Source of the DNA: Chrysomallon squamiferum
Taxonomy: Eukaryota; Mollusca; Gastropoda; Neomphalida; Peltospiridae
Direction: 5' to 3'
DNA length: 47,500 nucleotides
Assembly (NCBI GenBank): GCA_012295275.1
Contig: CM022669.1
Coordinates: 4,089,277-4,136,776 of the forward strand
A model generated the notes under the pieces. It searched no databases, was not told where the DNA came from, and saw only the letters and a list, made by a program, of their open reading frames with translations. Both the position numbers and the translations under genes were made by a program. This document shows, piece after piece, positions 25,515-39,740 of this stretch. Each line of letters starts with the position of its first letter. Position 1 is the stretch's first letter.

Positions 25515-26049
25515 TTCTGTCTCTTTTTCTCTATTTTTCTCATAATTTCACGACCATAATATTCTCTTCAGCTGAAAAAATTGTTATCCTTTCTTATAAA
25601 GAAGATGTAAAGTATCGAAACAAGATATTCTGCAAGTGAATTATTTCAAACAAAATCGCAGAGTTCACAGCATCACCATGGAATCTTCTTGGAAGACGTA
25701 TACGAGAATCAATGGCACGGTTGTTTTGCTTTAGAAGCAGTGTTCTGTCGTGCGCGAGTGTATGCAGAAGTGTATGCAGAAGACGAAATCTTATTGGTTC
25801 AGTGTAAATCATCAAACCCGTGATGAGCTAGCGCGTCACTGAGATTTTTAAATTTTTTTTTTTTTTCACTTTTTTTTCCTACGATAATGACAACGATTCC
25901 CAACAAACACAGCTGAACAGTACAAAATAACTTGTTTTTTTTTTTTTTTTTTTTTTTAAATGAAGAAATAAAAATAATAATTTTGAAATGTTACTAGTTG
26001 GACATGTTTTTGCAATAAGTGGTTGTATAATAGGTGTATTTTCTCTTTC

Positions 26050-26427
26050 TCACAGAAATGACTTATCGTCGTTCAGAAAGTTTTCTCCGCGGAGGAGTAC
26101 GGCGCACGATTTGCAATCCGAGGAGTTTTCGAGACGTATTTCGTTTTGTTATCAAATTAACGGGTGTTGAACACCGTGGAGAAGTGAAGAATTCTGTGTA
26201 AATTAAACGAAGGCGTTAACGTTAATTAAAGATCTCTTGCAAAGCAGAGAACGTCTTCTACTTAGGAAATTACATGTGTGTAGACAGAAGACATTTGCCG
26301 TCAGAAAGATGAGAGGACTGCCACATTAGCGAGGCATCAGACGCTGTCCGTCTCAGACATTCAGACAGACAGACTTGGGAAGAATTGACCGCACAGCTGA
26401 TTACTGTTAGGTTAGTGTCACATTAAG
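26050..26427 (+). other. Candidate upstream non-coding (5' UTR) exon / promoter island
   Basis: A CpG-containing, comparatively GC-rich segment (for example CTCCGCGGAGGAGTACGGCG near 26085) ends in a strong splice donor, CATTAAG|GTGAGTCT, at 26428. No long open frame is present, as expected for a 5' UTR exon; one short upstream ORF starts ATGAGAGGACTG. Because the receptor exon at 36901 begins with a splice acceptor upstream of its ATG, at least one earlier exon must exist. This is the best-placed candidate I can see. Transcription is not shown. Confidence 0.35.
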
Positions 26428-29922
<3,495 letters not shown>

Positions 29923-29990
<68 letters not shown>

Positions 29991-30042
29991 ATTATTTGGG
30001 ATTTCTAAATACGCTTTGACCAGCTCTCTCTCTCTCTCTCTC

Positions 30043-30118
<76 letters not shown>
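29923..30118. repeat. (TG)n and (CT)n microsatellites
   Basis: TG at 29923-29988 and CT at 30024-30118, separated by 35 bp of unique sequence. Confidence 0.95.
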
Positions 30119-30120
<2 letters not shown>

Positions 30121-30289
30121 GATTACATGTATTTTAAGCAAAGACATCTGATGCACTACAGATAATGTACTAAAAAACTAAATAATCAGCCAATCCAAAT
30201 TTCAGTGTGTAAAATTAAAAACACTCAGGATCTCTATCAGCACCACAGTGTGGAACTGTAATACAAATGCTGAATAAAACGAAATGTCG

Positions 30290-30690
30290 TTTTATCTTTT
30301 TACAGCTATACTTACAAATAATTGAAATCATATTGTAAAACTCGTTTGATCATACGGTTTGAATACATACATTCTCAGTTTGTTTCAAATGACCGACAGC
30401 ATGCAAAAAATTTCTAACTTATATCAAAAGATTTCAATATTATATATCCCTTGCTATTGAAAAGTGAATGAAAATTTACCATAAAGCGTGTCTCTTGATC
30501 AAACAGCTTTAATATATAATTTACATACATCCTAAGTCTGTTTCAAAAGTCTGAAAATGTACAACAAAATTTATTCCTTAGATCAAACATGTCTAACATT
30601 TTCTTTTCGGTACAAGTGATTGAAAATACACTGTAAAGCTTGTTCAATATACCAAAGCGTCTGATATCACACACCTCCTACTTATTGATG
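30290..30690. repeat. Degenerate tandem repeat, ~150-180 bp period
   Basis: Three diverged copies can be aligned by eye. Each has an AAGTGATTGAAAAT-like start, then 'TGTAAAGCTTGTT', then a 'GATCAAAC' and 'ACATACATCCT...AGTCTGTTTCAAA' segment. It is too diverged to be recent. Confidence 0.5.
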
Positions 30691-31073
30691 ATACTTTCTA
30701 AACAGAAATCCTGATTACGTGAAGACGACGGCGGATGAACGCGACAGACTGTGGCATTGTGCATGTCTTATTAACCTTTTAAACTAATCCGTTGTTCGAT
30801 GTCTGGTCAGCAGTACACTGCGTTGTTCGCTCTCAGTTCTGTCTCCTCTAATCCGATCCTTATCTCTTCTGAAAGCTGCACGTTGGACTCAGGTGGTGCT
30901 CTTCAGTGTTGCTAGATAAATTAAAACCTATCTTTGTTGTATCAGGTTTCGAGTTTGTTTCTCCATTTTTTACTTTTTTAGATCATCATGATACCATATT
31001 AAAAAATATAATGTGTGTAAAAAAGTGTGCATCATCTACATGAAGAAAGTCGATTCTTCTGGCTTTACTGAGA

Positions 31074-31076
<3 letters not shown>

Positions 31077-31110
<34 letters not shown>
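31077..31110. repeat. Poly(T) run
   Basis: A homopolymer of about 34 T. Confidence 0.9.
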
Positions 31111-31112
<2 letters not shown>

Positions 31113-31311
31113 CGTTAACGCGATACTGCTAAATCTTTCTTTATTAAAATTCAAGATTAACATGTCTGTGTTCACGATTAATATACATTTTTACCAGTGT
31201 TAAAGTCTTATGTAAATTATAATCTTTGGTTGTTTGGAATTTCTGAATAACATTTAACTGACTTGGTTTTTGTTGTTGTTGAAAACATTACTGTTTCAGA
31301 TATAATCCTAG

Positions 31312-31770
31312 TTACTTAGTAGTGCTACTACCACCACTACCTCTACTACTAGTACTGCTATAACCACTACCTCTACTACTAGTACTGCTATAACCACTAC
31401 CTCTACTACTAGTACTGCTATAACCAGTACTTCTACTGCTATTACTACAACTACTACAACTCTTACCAGTACTGCTACTATTATTTCTACTACTGCTACT
31501 ACTACTAGTACCATTAGTACTACTACTACTACTATTACTGCTATTACACTACTATTGTACATCTACAATCATTACTATTACTACTATTGTTAGTGTAACT
31601 ATAGCACCTTTACTACTATAACTACTACTACTACTACTATCACTATCACTACTGGTACTGCACCATCACCACTACTACTACCACTAGTACTACTACTGCC
31701 AATACCACGTTCACAACCTGCTTTACTACTGCTCCTGTTGCTGCTGCTACTACTACTACTATCGCCTACT
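31312..31770. repeat. (CTA)n-rich region with an internal 30-bp minisatellite
   Basis: Imperfect ACT trinucleotide repeats. At about 31320-31430 a 30-bp unit containing CTACTACTAGTACTGCTATA is repeated three to four times. The Val/Ser-rich frames are artefacts. Confidence 0.9.
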
Positions 31771-32900
31771 AAGTCTACGTTTGGAAAATTCCTTAAAAAT
31801 ACATTCAATCTCAACATATTATATTGCCATATGTAATTATTTTCTAAACGAAAGATAAATATAAAGTTAATAAACTATATTATAAACTATTAATATATGA
31901 AGTCGTCTTTACACATCCACGCACGCACACACGCACGCACACACACTATGCACACATACAAAGAAAACAAAAACACCAGCACAAATAATAAGTCTAAATA
32001 ATACAAGATTTTTAAATGTAGTTAAACAAATATTAGTTGACTCGTTATACCATATCGCTGTAAGTTATGGATTTATAACAGATATCGCCAAAATGTTATC
32101 TGTGATAAATAAGAGACGGTTTTAATCGACCAGCAATTATTTTTAACATCGCTGTCTCTTTTTAATTGTGTTTAACCAAGGTCTTCCTGAAATTCTTTCA
32201 AAATGTCATCCTTTCTTTCATTTTTGAACGAAAAAAAAAAAAAAAAAGAAAGAAAAAAAAAAAAAAAAGAATGATAAAACTGAAACGAAACTTCGCTGTC
32301 ATTTGATTAAAAGAATTGAACCGAAAACCGATAGTGGCAAGAATATTTTCTGGAGCTGTATTAAAAGATATGGAAGTGCATTTTAAATAAAATCCGGCGA
32401 ACGAACATCGACTTGTTTTCTGAAGGTACACAGTCAAATTGACTAAGTTGTTCTATCGATGACAATTAGTAAACGCGGCTGGCCATTTAATTGTATGTGA
32501 CAATCATACGCATTGTCCATCGATCGGGTAAATATTTAGAAGATGGTATTGATTTCCGTGTCATAACCAACGTGTCACTGACCACTTGCCGCCCTCATGT
32601 CTAAGTAGCCATAAACTGGCATATGAGTATGTGGCGCTCATTACTTCTTCCGAAGCAGCGGCAATAAGCCAGATATACACTCGTCTTAATAAGAAATCTA
32701 AGGTGAACGTACAGATGAATTTTTAAATCAATGCGAGTTTATTCAAATGTCGACGTAATAAACGACGCGATGCCATGGATACGTGGCTATTGAATAATAA
32801 GACTGTGACACGTCATCGAGCTCGTGTTTCGATGACGTAATAGCAGACGGTTTATTTTAAATACCAGACGTTTTTGTGGTAATATTTGGTGCCGTTTTAA
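31771..32900. other. Non-coding; unique island with CRE-like inverted half-sites
   Basis: After A-rich sequence at 32230-32270, 32440-32880 is a CpG-containing unique island. It includes ACGTCATCGA (32810-32819) and its exact reverse complement TCGATGACGT (32829-32838) separated by 9 bp. No gene is seen. Confidence 0.45.
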
Positions 32901-32902
32901 AA

Positions 32903-32938
<36 letters not shown>

Positions 32939-32968
32939 TGTGTTGTTGTTGTTGTTGTCTGTTGATTT

Positions 32969-33003
<35 letters not shown>
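32900..33003. repeat. (TTA)n, (TTG)n and (TG)n microsatellites
   Basis: TTA at about 32902-32937, a short TTG run, then TG at 32972-33003. Confidence 0.9.
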
Positions 33004-33004
<1 letters not shown>

Positions 33005-33380
33005 TGATATTTTTGTGGGGTTTTTTTTGTTGTTGTTTTTTTATCTCTGGAACAACTCGACTCCATCATTTCATGCTGATTTATCAACAGAGAAATGTGT
33101 ATTTAATTTCATTTTAGTACTTTAACTGCTCATTTACCTAGTCTATCTTCCACCATTAATGAGTTTGAACACAAGTCGACCCTCAGATGGAAAAAAACAA
33201 ACACGATCATAAATGTTTAGTTCGCTTTAGTTTTTATTATTAACTGCTATTCGGCATTAAACATATGACTTCTATAACTGTAATGATGACGAAAAAAAGT
33301 AACGTTTTTGTGGAAACTACCCAACACAGATTATTGTCGTTTCATATATATAGTTTAATAAACAAACAAAATAAACAAAC

Positions 33381-33411
<31 letters not shown>

Positions 33412-33789
33412 CATTTAAACAAATAAATTATTCTTTCGTTTTTGCTAAGATGAATGTTTAAACTTCAGTTATTAACCATTAGAAACGTTTTTATATTTAA
33501 TGTAGTTTCAGCCTCAAATGTTGTAGACACAACGCCATTGAAATAAAAAACAACAGAATCGTAAAACACAAATCAAAGCTGGAACCATACGATCACGTTC
33601 TTCATAATGTTGTTTTATGAAATCAGTTATTAACACATAATAATCTCTTTTGTTTCGTTTAACTTTCGTAACTAAAAAAGGAATTAAAAATGACTTTTAA
33701 GTTTAATCTGCTTCAAAATTAGCGTCAACTTTTTTCTAGGTTCATTTGCCATTCGCCTGTCAGTACAATTAAAAAGAGATTAAAATTAT
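33004..33789. other. Non-coding AT-rich stretch
   Basis: Includes AAAT repeats at about 33360-33430. No gene is seen. Confidence 0.5.
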
Positions 33790-34437
33790 AGATTTTATAT
33801 TTATTTTTGTTTATTTTTGTTTAATGTGAGTATAAAATATTTTTAATTTTTATTTTATTTTTATTTATTTATATTATATGTATCTATCAATGTTTATGTG
33901 TATGTATGTATGTATGTATGCATGTCTGTATGTCTGTATGTCTGTATGTCTGTATGTCTATATGTATGTATGTATGTATGTGTATGTATGTATATGTGTA
34001 TGTACGTATGTATGTGCGTACGTATGTATGTATGTATGTAGGTATCTATATATATATATATGTATGTATGAACGGTGTATGTATATTATTAATAAATACA
34101 TCAAACATCTATATATGTATTTTTTTTTTCCCGATCCTTTCCTCCATACCAGACGAAAACATGATATATTTTTGTTTATTTGTTTGTTTATGTGAGTATA
34201 AAATATTTTTAAATTTTATTTTATTTTTATTTATTTATATTATATGTATCTATCAATGTATATGTGTATGTACGTATGTATGTGCGTACGTATGTATGTA
34301 TGTATGTAGGTATATTTATATATGTATGTATGAACGGTGTATGTATATTATTAATAAATACATCAAACATCCATATATGTATTTCTTTTTTCCCGATCCT
34401 TTCCTCCATACCAGACGAAAACATTATATATTTTTAT
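33790..34437. repeat. Recent tandem duplication containing (TATG)n
   Basis: Unit 1 (about 33790-34166) and unit 2 (about 34162-34437) share almost identical sequence at both ends. Shared blocks include TGTGAGTATAAAATATTTTT, AACGGTGTATGTATATTATT and TTCCTCCATACCAGACGAAA. Unit 1 is about 100 bp longer because its internal TATG/TCTG tract is expanded. Confidence 0.85.
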
Positions 34438-35040
34438 AAGTTTTAAAACCACGTTAACAAAGATACTCGAAATCATATATATATATATATACACGTGTTG
34501 CTGTTGTTGCAAATCTAACCTGCGGGATATCGTAAATACTGACAGAAGCATAACGTGTAAAGAAACTGGACACTGGAGAGATCTGAAAAGACGCCAATCA
34601 CGTCTGGCCAGTAAGGTCTTTCTTGTCTTTAATGATGTCAGTGCCTTGTAATCAGACCACAGACCGCTCGTCCGCTCTCTGTCTTTATTCTTAATATGTC
34701 ATTTGATATCGTGTCTTTCCTAATTAATTCTTCATGAAGTAAAAAAAAAATTAGCTTCCTCTCGCTAACCAAAAACACGGTGGGTCACCTTTTTGCTGAA
34801 AGAATTTCGTTGATTTGCAGTGTTCTTTATTCGTAGTTTCGTACAATGCGGTCACTGGAAGCGTCATTGTTGAATATTTATTGTATAAAATGATTAGATC
34901 TTTGAATATCCATTTTCGAAGTTTTATAAATATATGTTTTTCAGAAGTCGCGACTAGACTTGTGAAAACATCCGTTGTTGCAGCTTCATAAATATGTGTT
35001 TTTAAAATGACTAGGTCTTTGAACCTCCTTTGCTCAACCT
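34438..35040. other. Non-coding unique sequence
   Basis: Relatively GC-rich at 34500-34680. The minus-strand frame over 34751-35176 derives partly from the TACA array and has no recognisable domain. Confidence 0.45.
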
Positions 35041-35043
35041 TTA

Positions 35044-35077
35044 CATATATACACACATACATACACACACATATACA

Positions 35078-35109
<32 letters not shown>

Positions 35110-35188
35110 CACACGCACATATATACCTGCATGCATACATACATACACGCATACACACATACATACATATATACACATATACACATAT
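35044..35188. repeat. (TACA)n tetranucleotide array
   Basis: TACA repeats with CACA interruptions. Confidence 0.9.
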
Positions 35189-36900
35189 TAAGAGCTGACA
35201 ATACTTTGAAAATCTATAGGTGAAATGTCAGAAATATATCTTGCAGAAATGACTAGGTTTCTGCAATATTTTTTTTTTTTTTAATTATTATTATTTTTTA
35301 ATATCCATTCCTGAAGCTTTATAAATGTATGCTAAATATATAATGATATTTCTTTTTTAATTATGAACAGTATTCCTCATATAAGTGTCAGTAATCTTCT
35401 TGATATTATTTAAAAGAAAAACCATTCTGCTGATCGTGGAGTTGTCGTAGATTTTTTGAAAATGAAATCAAGGATACTGTCAATAATAAATATATTAAAA
35501 GCATTGACACTGAGTTCCTGATAATATTAATCTCTTCCTTCAGCAGATAACACAGTCTGTCTGTCTGTCAGTTTCAATAATAAATATATCTTCGATAAAT
35601 ACAATGCCTTTTAGATTGGACATTGTAGAAATGTTAATATGTTATCTATGTTTTTATTATTTACTGTCCGAATATATTCCATGCTGTTATTTTAATAATT
35701 ACGGACTAAACAAAATGCTTTATCAAAATATTGCATTATGATTGTGAATCATCGTTTGTCGTTTCAGTTTTTCACATTAATGGGCTAGCTGAAAATGATG
35801 ATTGTTGGTAATTATGATGATGATGATGACGGTAATAGATAAATAAATAAATATATAAATTTTAAAAATATATTTAAACTTCTCTTTAATCATATTTTAC
35901 GTTTTAAGGACATCATAATACTTTTTTCTTAAAAAAAAAAAAAAAAAGATACTGTTGGCTTTCGCTAGTATTTACAGACATGTAAATTTAATTAACAAAA
36001 AAGCTGATTATGTATTTTAAAGGAATGTGTTATATAAATCACTGAATCGTGACTGTTTTGATGAAAATATTCACGTGCTGAGCGTCATGTCGTTCGGCAG
36101 GAATTTTCCTATTTCGAGTTACCGAGTTAGACTTCATCACGGAACCTTTTGATCTTGTAAACACGTAACTCGAGCGGAAACGACTGGCTGATTCGAGAGA
36201 CTGAAGAAAATACCTCGAATCAAAACACGTCCATTTCTTAATTAGAACGGTTCTTAAGTGCAGACGCAGAGGTTTGAACCCGCAAAGTTGATTAACAACA
36301 ACACAACGTAATATTATATTTCTTTTGTTGATACATTTACATTTTCGCAACAAACAGTAAAGAAGAGAAGGTGAAGCCAAATTAATGAGAAAGATTGCTG
36401 AATGTGATATCTAATATACCATTAAATCATAAGGACATCTGTTGATTTATTACATATCATGCATGGCATATGTTTTATTTTTGCTTCTTCTTCTTTTTTT
36501 TTTTTTTTTAAAAATAAATAAATAACATTCTCTGCTTAATGCTCAAAGCTGGAACTATATTTTGTATATTAATATTTTATATAATGTATTGAACCCTCGA
36601 GTGATTTCTGAACTTCCATATTTATTATCACCAACCTTCAGTTTAAACTATATCTACCTATCTGAATGTTTCTCTATCTTTTATTTTTCTATGTCTATAT
36701 GTGTGTTTATGTGCGTGTGTGCATATAATATGTCTTTATGTATGAGTGTATGAAGGTTTGCATGTGTATGTTTGTGTATGTGAAAGTATATATCTATTAT
36801 ATACATGTATGTACGTACCGTACCTACATTGGTATGTGTTTACGTATATTTGTGAATGGACGTTCTAACTTACATCTCTGTATTTCTGTTGTATTTTCAG
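35189..36900. other. Non-coding upstream flank / 5' intron of receptor gene
   Basis: AT-rich, with poly(A) at about 35930-35947 and a less AT-rich block at 36040-36400. The minus-strand 113-codon frame at 36039-36380 matches nothing I know. The stretch ends in the acceptor TCTGTTGTATTTTCAG (36900). I see no TATA-type promoter close to the ATG, in keeping with transcription starting further upstream. Confidence 0.45.
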
Positions 36901-36980
36901 GTCTAATCTAACTGGACGGACTATTACTATGGATTGTATGGTTCCGCTGCCGGTCATTTTAATACTGTTTATAATTAAAG
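36901..36980 (+). CDS. nAChR alpha-type subunit, exon 1 (5' UTR end + signal peptide); CDS from 36929
   Basis: Preceded by a splice acceptor (TTTTCAG) and ended by AAAG|GTAGAT. Coding starts at the ATG at 36929-36931; the 28 nt before it are 5' UTR in the same exon and contain in-frame stops. It encodes MDCMVPLPVILILFIIK, a short hydrophobic run expected to be the signal peptide that sends the subunit into the secretory pathway. The second ATG (codon 4) is a possible but less likely start. It ends in phase 1 and joins directly to the mature N terminus in the next exon. The acceptor implies at least one further non-coding exon upstream. Confidence 0.82.
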
Positions 36981-37298
36981 GTAGATTTTGATTTTGTTGT
37001 GATTTTAGTCTCTCATCACAAACCACTGAGAACGCAAAATCTGGAAATATTTCTACTTATTTCATTTTAAAATATTTTCTTATCGATAACCTTTACATAA
37101 TCTTCGTATATCGGTTTTACACACCGATATATTTGATATATTATTTATTGCTATCCTTAATAAGGTCTTCACTTTGTTTATTTTTATATTTTCAAAAATT
37201 AATCTTATTGATTTATCGGTGTTTTTCGAAATACAATGAAATGCTAACCATGCGAATACTTAATTTTTTTTATTAATTTTTTTTTTTATGTTGTACAG

Positions 37299-37444
37299 AG
37301 AGTGAGCAGGGTCCACATGAACGACGTCTACTACGTCATCTGTTCGAAAACAGCTCCTACAACAACATGGAGCGTCCAGTAGCAAACGAATCCGAGGCTT
37401 TAGATGTCAAATTTGGAATCATTCTTCAACAAATTATTGATGTG
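37299..37444 (+). CDS. nAChR alpha-type subunit, exon 2 (mature N terminus, helix alpha1, MIR region)
   Basis: A 146-nt exon (acceptor TTGTACAG, donor GTG|GTGAGT) encoding residues 18-66. It contains HERRLLRHLFENSSYNNMER then PVANESEALDVKFGIILQQIIDV. The 'E-R-L-L-x-x-L-F--Y--RPV--S-x-x-x-V-x-F-G-x-x-L-Q-Q-I-I-D-V' pattern is the N-terminal helix and first beta strands of nicotinic receptor subunits, closest in style to the alpha7 / insect alpha6 class. N-glycosylation sequons are N35-S-S and N47-E-S. It ends in phase 0, so either version of exon 3 can follow. Confidence 0.93.
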
Positions 37445-37791
37445 GTGAGTCATTAACTATTCTGATTAATACTTACAAACGTTGAGTCTGACAACATTTT
37501 AGTATACTGTCGCTAATATGATTTTCAAAGCACATTACACATGAAATACTGGATTTCTAGCACAAAAACATTATTTGAATTTATCAATAAATACTTGTTA
37601 TTTCTGACTAAAGACCTTTAAAAATATAACTAAATTAGTAAGTTCGTAACCTAATTGTTAATTAAGCATAATTCAACCGAAAAGCGTGACCAAACCGTCT
37701 CTCGTTAAAAAATTATTTCTTAAGAAGATATAAAGGGCATTTAGTCAGAAACAAGAGTCTAATTAGATGTTTAAGTTAAGATCAATCAGTG

Positions 37792-37997
37792 CATACATAC
37801 ATACATATATACATACATACATACAAACATACATACATACATACATACATACATACATACATACATACATACATACATACAAACATACATACATACATAC
37901 GTATATACATATAAAACACACACATGCACACACACATATATTGATTCACAAATACATGCACACATACATACATACATACATACATACATACATACAT
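37792..37997. repeat. (TACA)n tetranucleotide array
   Basis: About 205 bp of TACA with CA-rich interruption near 37915-37965, inside receptor intron 2. Confidence 0.95.
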
Positions 37998-38198
37998 TCT
38001 TCCTGTTAATAAATGAATATATGTTAACCACAATATTACAATGTAAAGATTAATTTGTATGTTAGTTTAATATACATGAAAAATTAAATGAATTATTATT
38101 TATACCGATATAAACACGGTTTTATCAAGGAATTCTCAAATACCCTGATAATTGTAAAGAAAGTAAGGTTTATTTCAAGATATTTGTTTATCGTTACG

Positions 38199-38199
<1 letters not shown>

Positions 38200-38230
<31 letters not shown>

Positions 38231-38272
38231 ATAATAATAATAATAAAATAAATAAATAAATAAAAATAAAAC
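38200..38272. repeat. Poly(A) / (TAA)n / (TAAA)n tract
   Basis: About 29 A followed by TAA and TAAA repeats. It may be the tail of a decayed retroelement or simple sequence. Confidence 0.8.
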
Positions 38273-39254
38273 TTCCCTGTTTTGTTTGTCTTAACATGTG
38301 GCGTATGGAAACATATTTTTCTTTAATCTCCTTCATATTCACAATTAAATTATCAGATCTGGTAAAGCGCCAACAAGATAAGACGGAATGTTCAGATAAA
38401 ATTGTCTTTGTCTTCGAACCAAAAAGGAACCAAGTCGTTTGATGGTTTACGTTATGTTATTTTTATTATTTTATTCTAATAGGCCCCTGATGTCAAGGTT
38501 CTGTTATTTTTTATTATTTTATTATTTTATCGTAATTGGCACACGAGAATTATATTAGACTAACGGAAAGACGTTTCTTTAGTAATATTGTTCTTGTTTA
38601 TCTTCAAATTTATACATGGGTTAATATATATTCATTGTGTGTGTGTGTGTGCGTGCGAGTGTGCATGTTATACATAAGATTTTCAGTTGGTATCTTCTTT
38701 AGCACGAATTTCAGTCTAAAACGTAATGGTAAAATTACAGTTTATGACAAAAGAATACCGATAATTAGTTGACATTGCATTTACCAAAATTAGTTTAATT
38801 TTAATCAAAATGTGAAGTTTAACACTAATTAATTTTCAGTTTAAATCACAGGAAACATTAATAAAAGTTATGACTTATTTAACGATAACTTATTTGAAGT
38901 CTTAAGAATATTACAACTAACTTGAATATTATAATTTTTAAATCCATGTTCAAGTTAGTTCAAGCTTAAAATATAGAAGTATTATTTATTTATTTATTTA
39001 TTTATTTAATACTGAATGTATAACAATAATCATAATAAAAATCTTCTGAAATCCATGGCTATTTGTAATAATATAAGACATTTATATTAACGATGACAGA
39101 AATGGAATATTAATACTTCTGATAATAGATTACTTTCTACTGCATTACAGATAACCGTATATTTAGAAAATGGTTTTGATTACAATATTTGGCATGAGCA
39201 AAAATCCAATATTTACAAACAAACAAATTTAAAGAAATTAGATTCATAATACAG

Positions 39255-39257
<3 letters not shown>

Positions 39258-39337
<80 letters not shown>
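39258..39337. repeat. (CT)n microsatellite upstream of alternative exon 3a
   Basis: An 80-nt CU tract in the pre-mRNA, ending 177 nt before exon 3a. (CU)n is a preferred binding sequence of polypyrimidine-tract-binding proteins (PTB/PTBP family), which often repress nearby exons. A role here is inference. Confidence 0.95.
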
Positions 39338-39339
<2 letters not shown>

Positions 39340-39514
39340 ACATTTTTGTAGTGTTAAGAATAATTATGACAAACGTTAACTTACCACACGATTTTGGTTG
39401 TAAAACAAACAAGAAAATCAATTATTTGCAATCTTTACAACACACAGCCTACACAATATTAAATGATAGATAAAAGAACAATTTTTAGCTTAACAGCCCT
39501 TTTCACTTCAACAG

Positions 39515-39559
39515 GAAGAACGAAAAGAAATATTGCACACAAACATGTGGTTAAAACTG
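39515..39559 (+). CDS. nAChR alpha-type subunit, alternative exon 3a (beta1 / coupling loop)
   Basis: A 45-nt exon, phase 0 at both ends, with acceptor TTTTCACTTCAACAG and strong donor CTG|GTGAGT. It encodes EERKEILHTNMWLKL (residues 67-81). The T-N-x-W-L-x-L pattern and 45-nt length are those of the third coding exon of alpha7-class receptors, which encodes the beta1-beta2 region of the ligand-binding domain. Compared with exon 3b it keeps E-T-N-W-L-L but replaces the usual DEKNQ with EERKE. Because 3a and 3b have the same length and phase, using either gives an in-frame receptor. Using both would insert 15 extra residues, so they are probably mutually exclusive. Insect alpha6 has a comparable exon 3 duplication. 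Confidence 0.85.
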
Positions 39560-39592
39560 GTGAGTAACGTTGACGAAATCACGGCTTCAGTG

Positions 39593-39740
39593 GCATGTTG
39601 ACGGCATGAGTATGTTTCGTGAGTTTACGACATGTGAATGGTGGCATGATAAAACACACCTTAGACTCGAACAGTCGCCATGGTGCGCTGACGTCATAGC
39701 GCTTTTCTTTTCATGACGTAATTATCTTGGTGATGGCATG
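39593..39740 (+). promoter_or_regulatory. Cluster of four GCATG motifs downstream of exon 3a (candidate RBFOX sites)
   Basis: GCATG occurs at 39593-39597, 39604-39608, 39644-39648 and 39736-39740, all within 181 nt of the exon 3a donor. (U)GCAUG is the binding sequence of Fox-1/RBFOX splicing factors, which typically enhance an exon when bound just downstream of it. All four here are preceded by G rather than U, so affinity could be lower. The function is inferred. Confidence 0.4.
39689..39696. promoter_or_regulatory. Full CRE palindrome inside receptor intron
   Basis: TGACGTCA sits within GCGCTGACGTCATAGCGC, followed 17 bp later by a CRE-like half-site ATGACGTAAT. It may be an intronic enhancer or alternative promoter element. 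Confidence 0.35.

Larger units (their letters stand above)
37445..39514 (+). other. Intron 2 of the nAChR gene
   Basis: About 2.1 kb. It contains the (TACA)n array at 37792-37997, poly(A) plus TAA/TAAA repeats at about 38200-38272, and an 80-bp (CT)n tract (39258-39337) that lies 177 nt before exon 3a. It has no further exon that I can recognise. Confidence 0.6.

Noticed and set aside
36265-36290. GGTTTGAACCC, resembling a tRNA/SINE B box
   Set aside because: No matching A box or tRNA fold upstream; probably chance.
36039-36380. 113-codon minus-strand frame upstream of the receptor
   Set aside because: No domain similarity that I recognise and no supporting signals.
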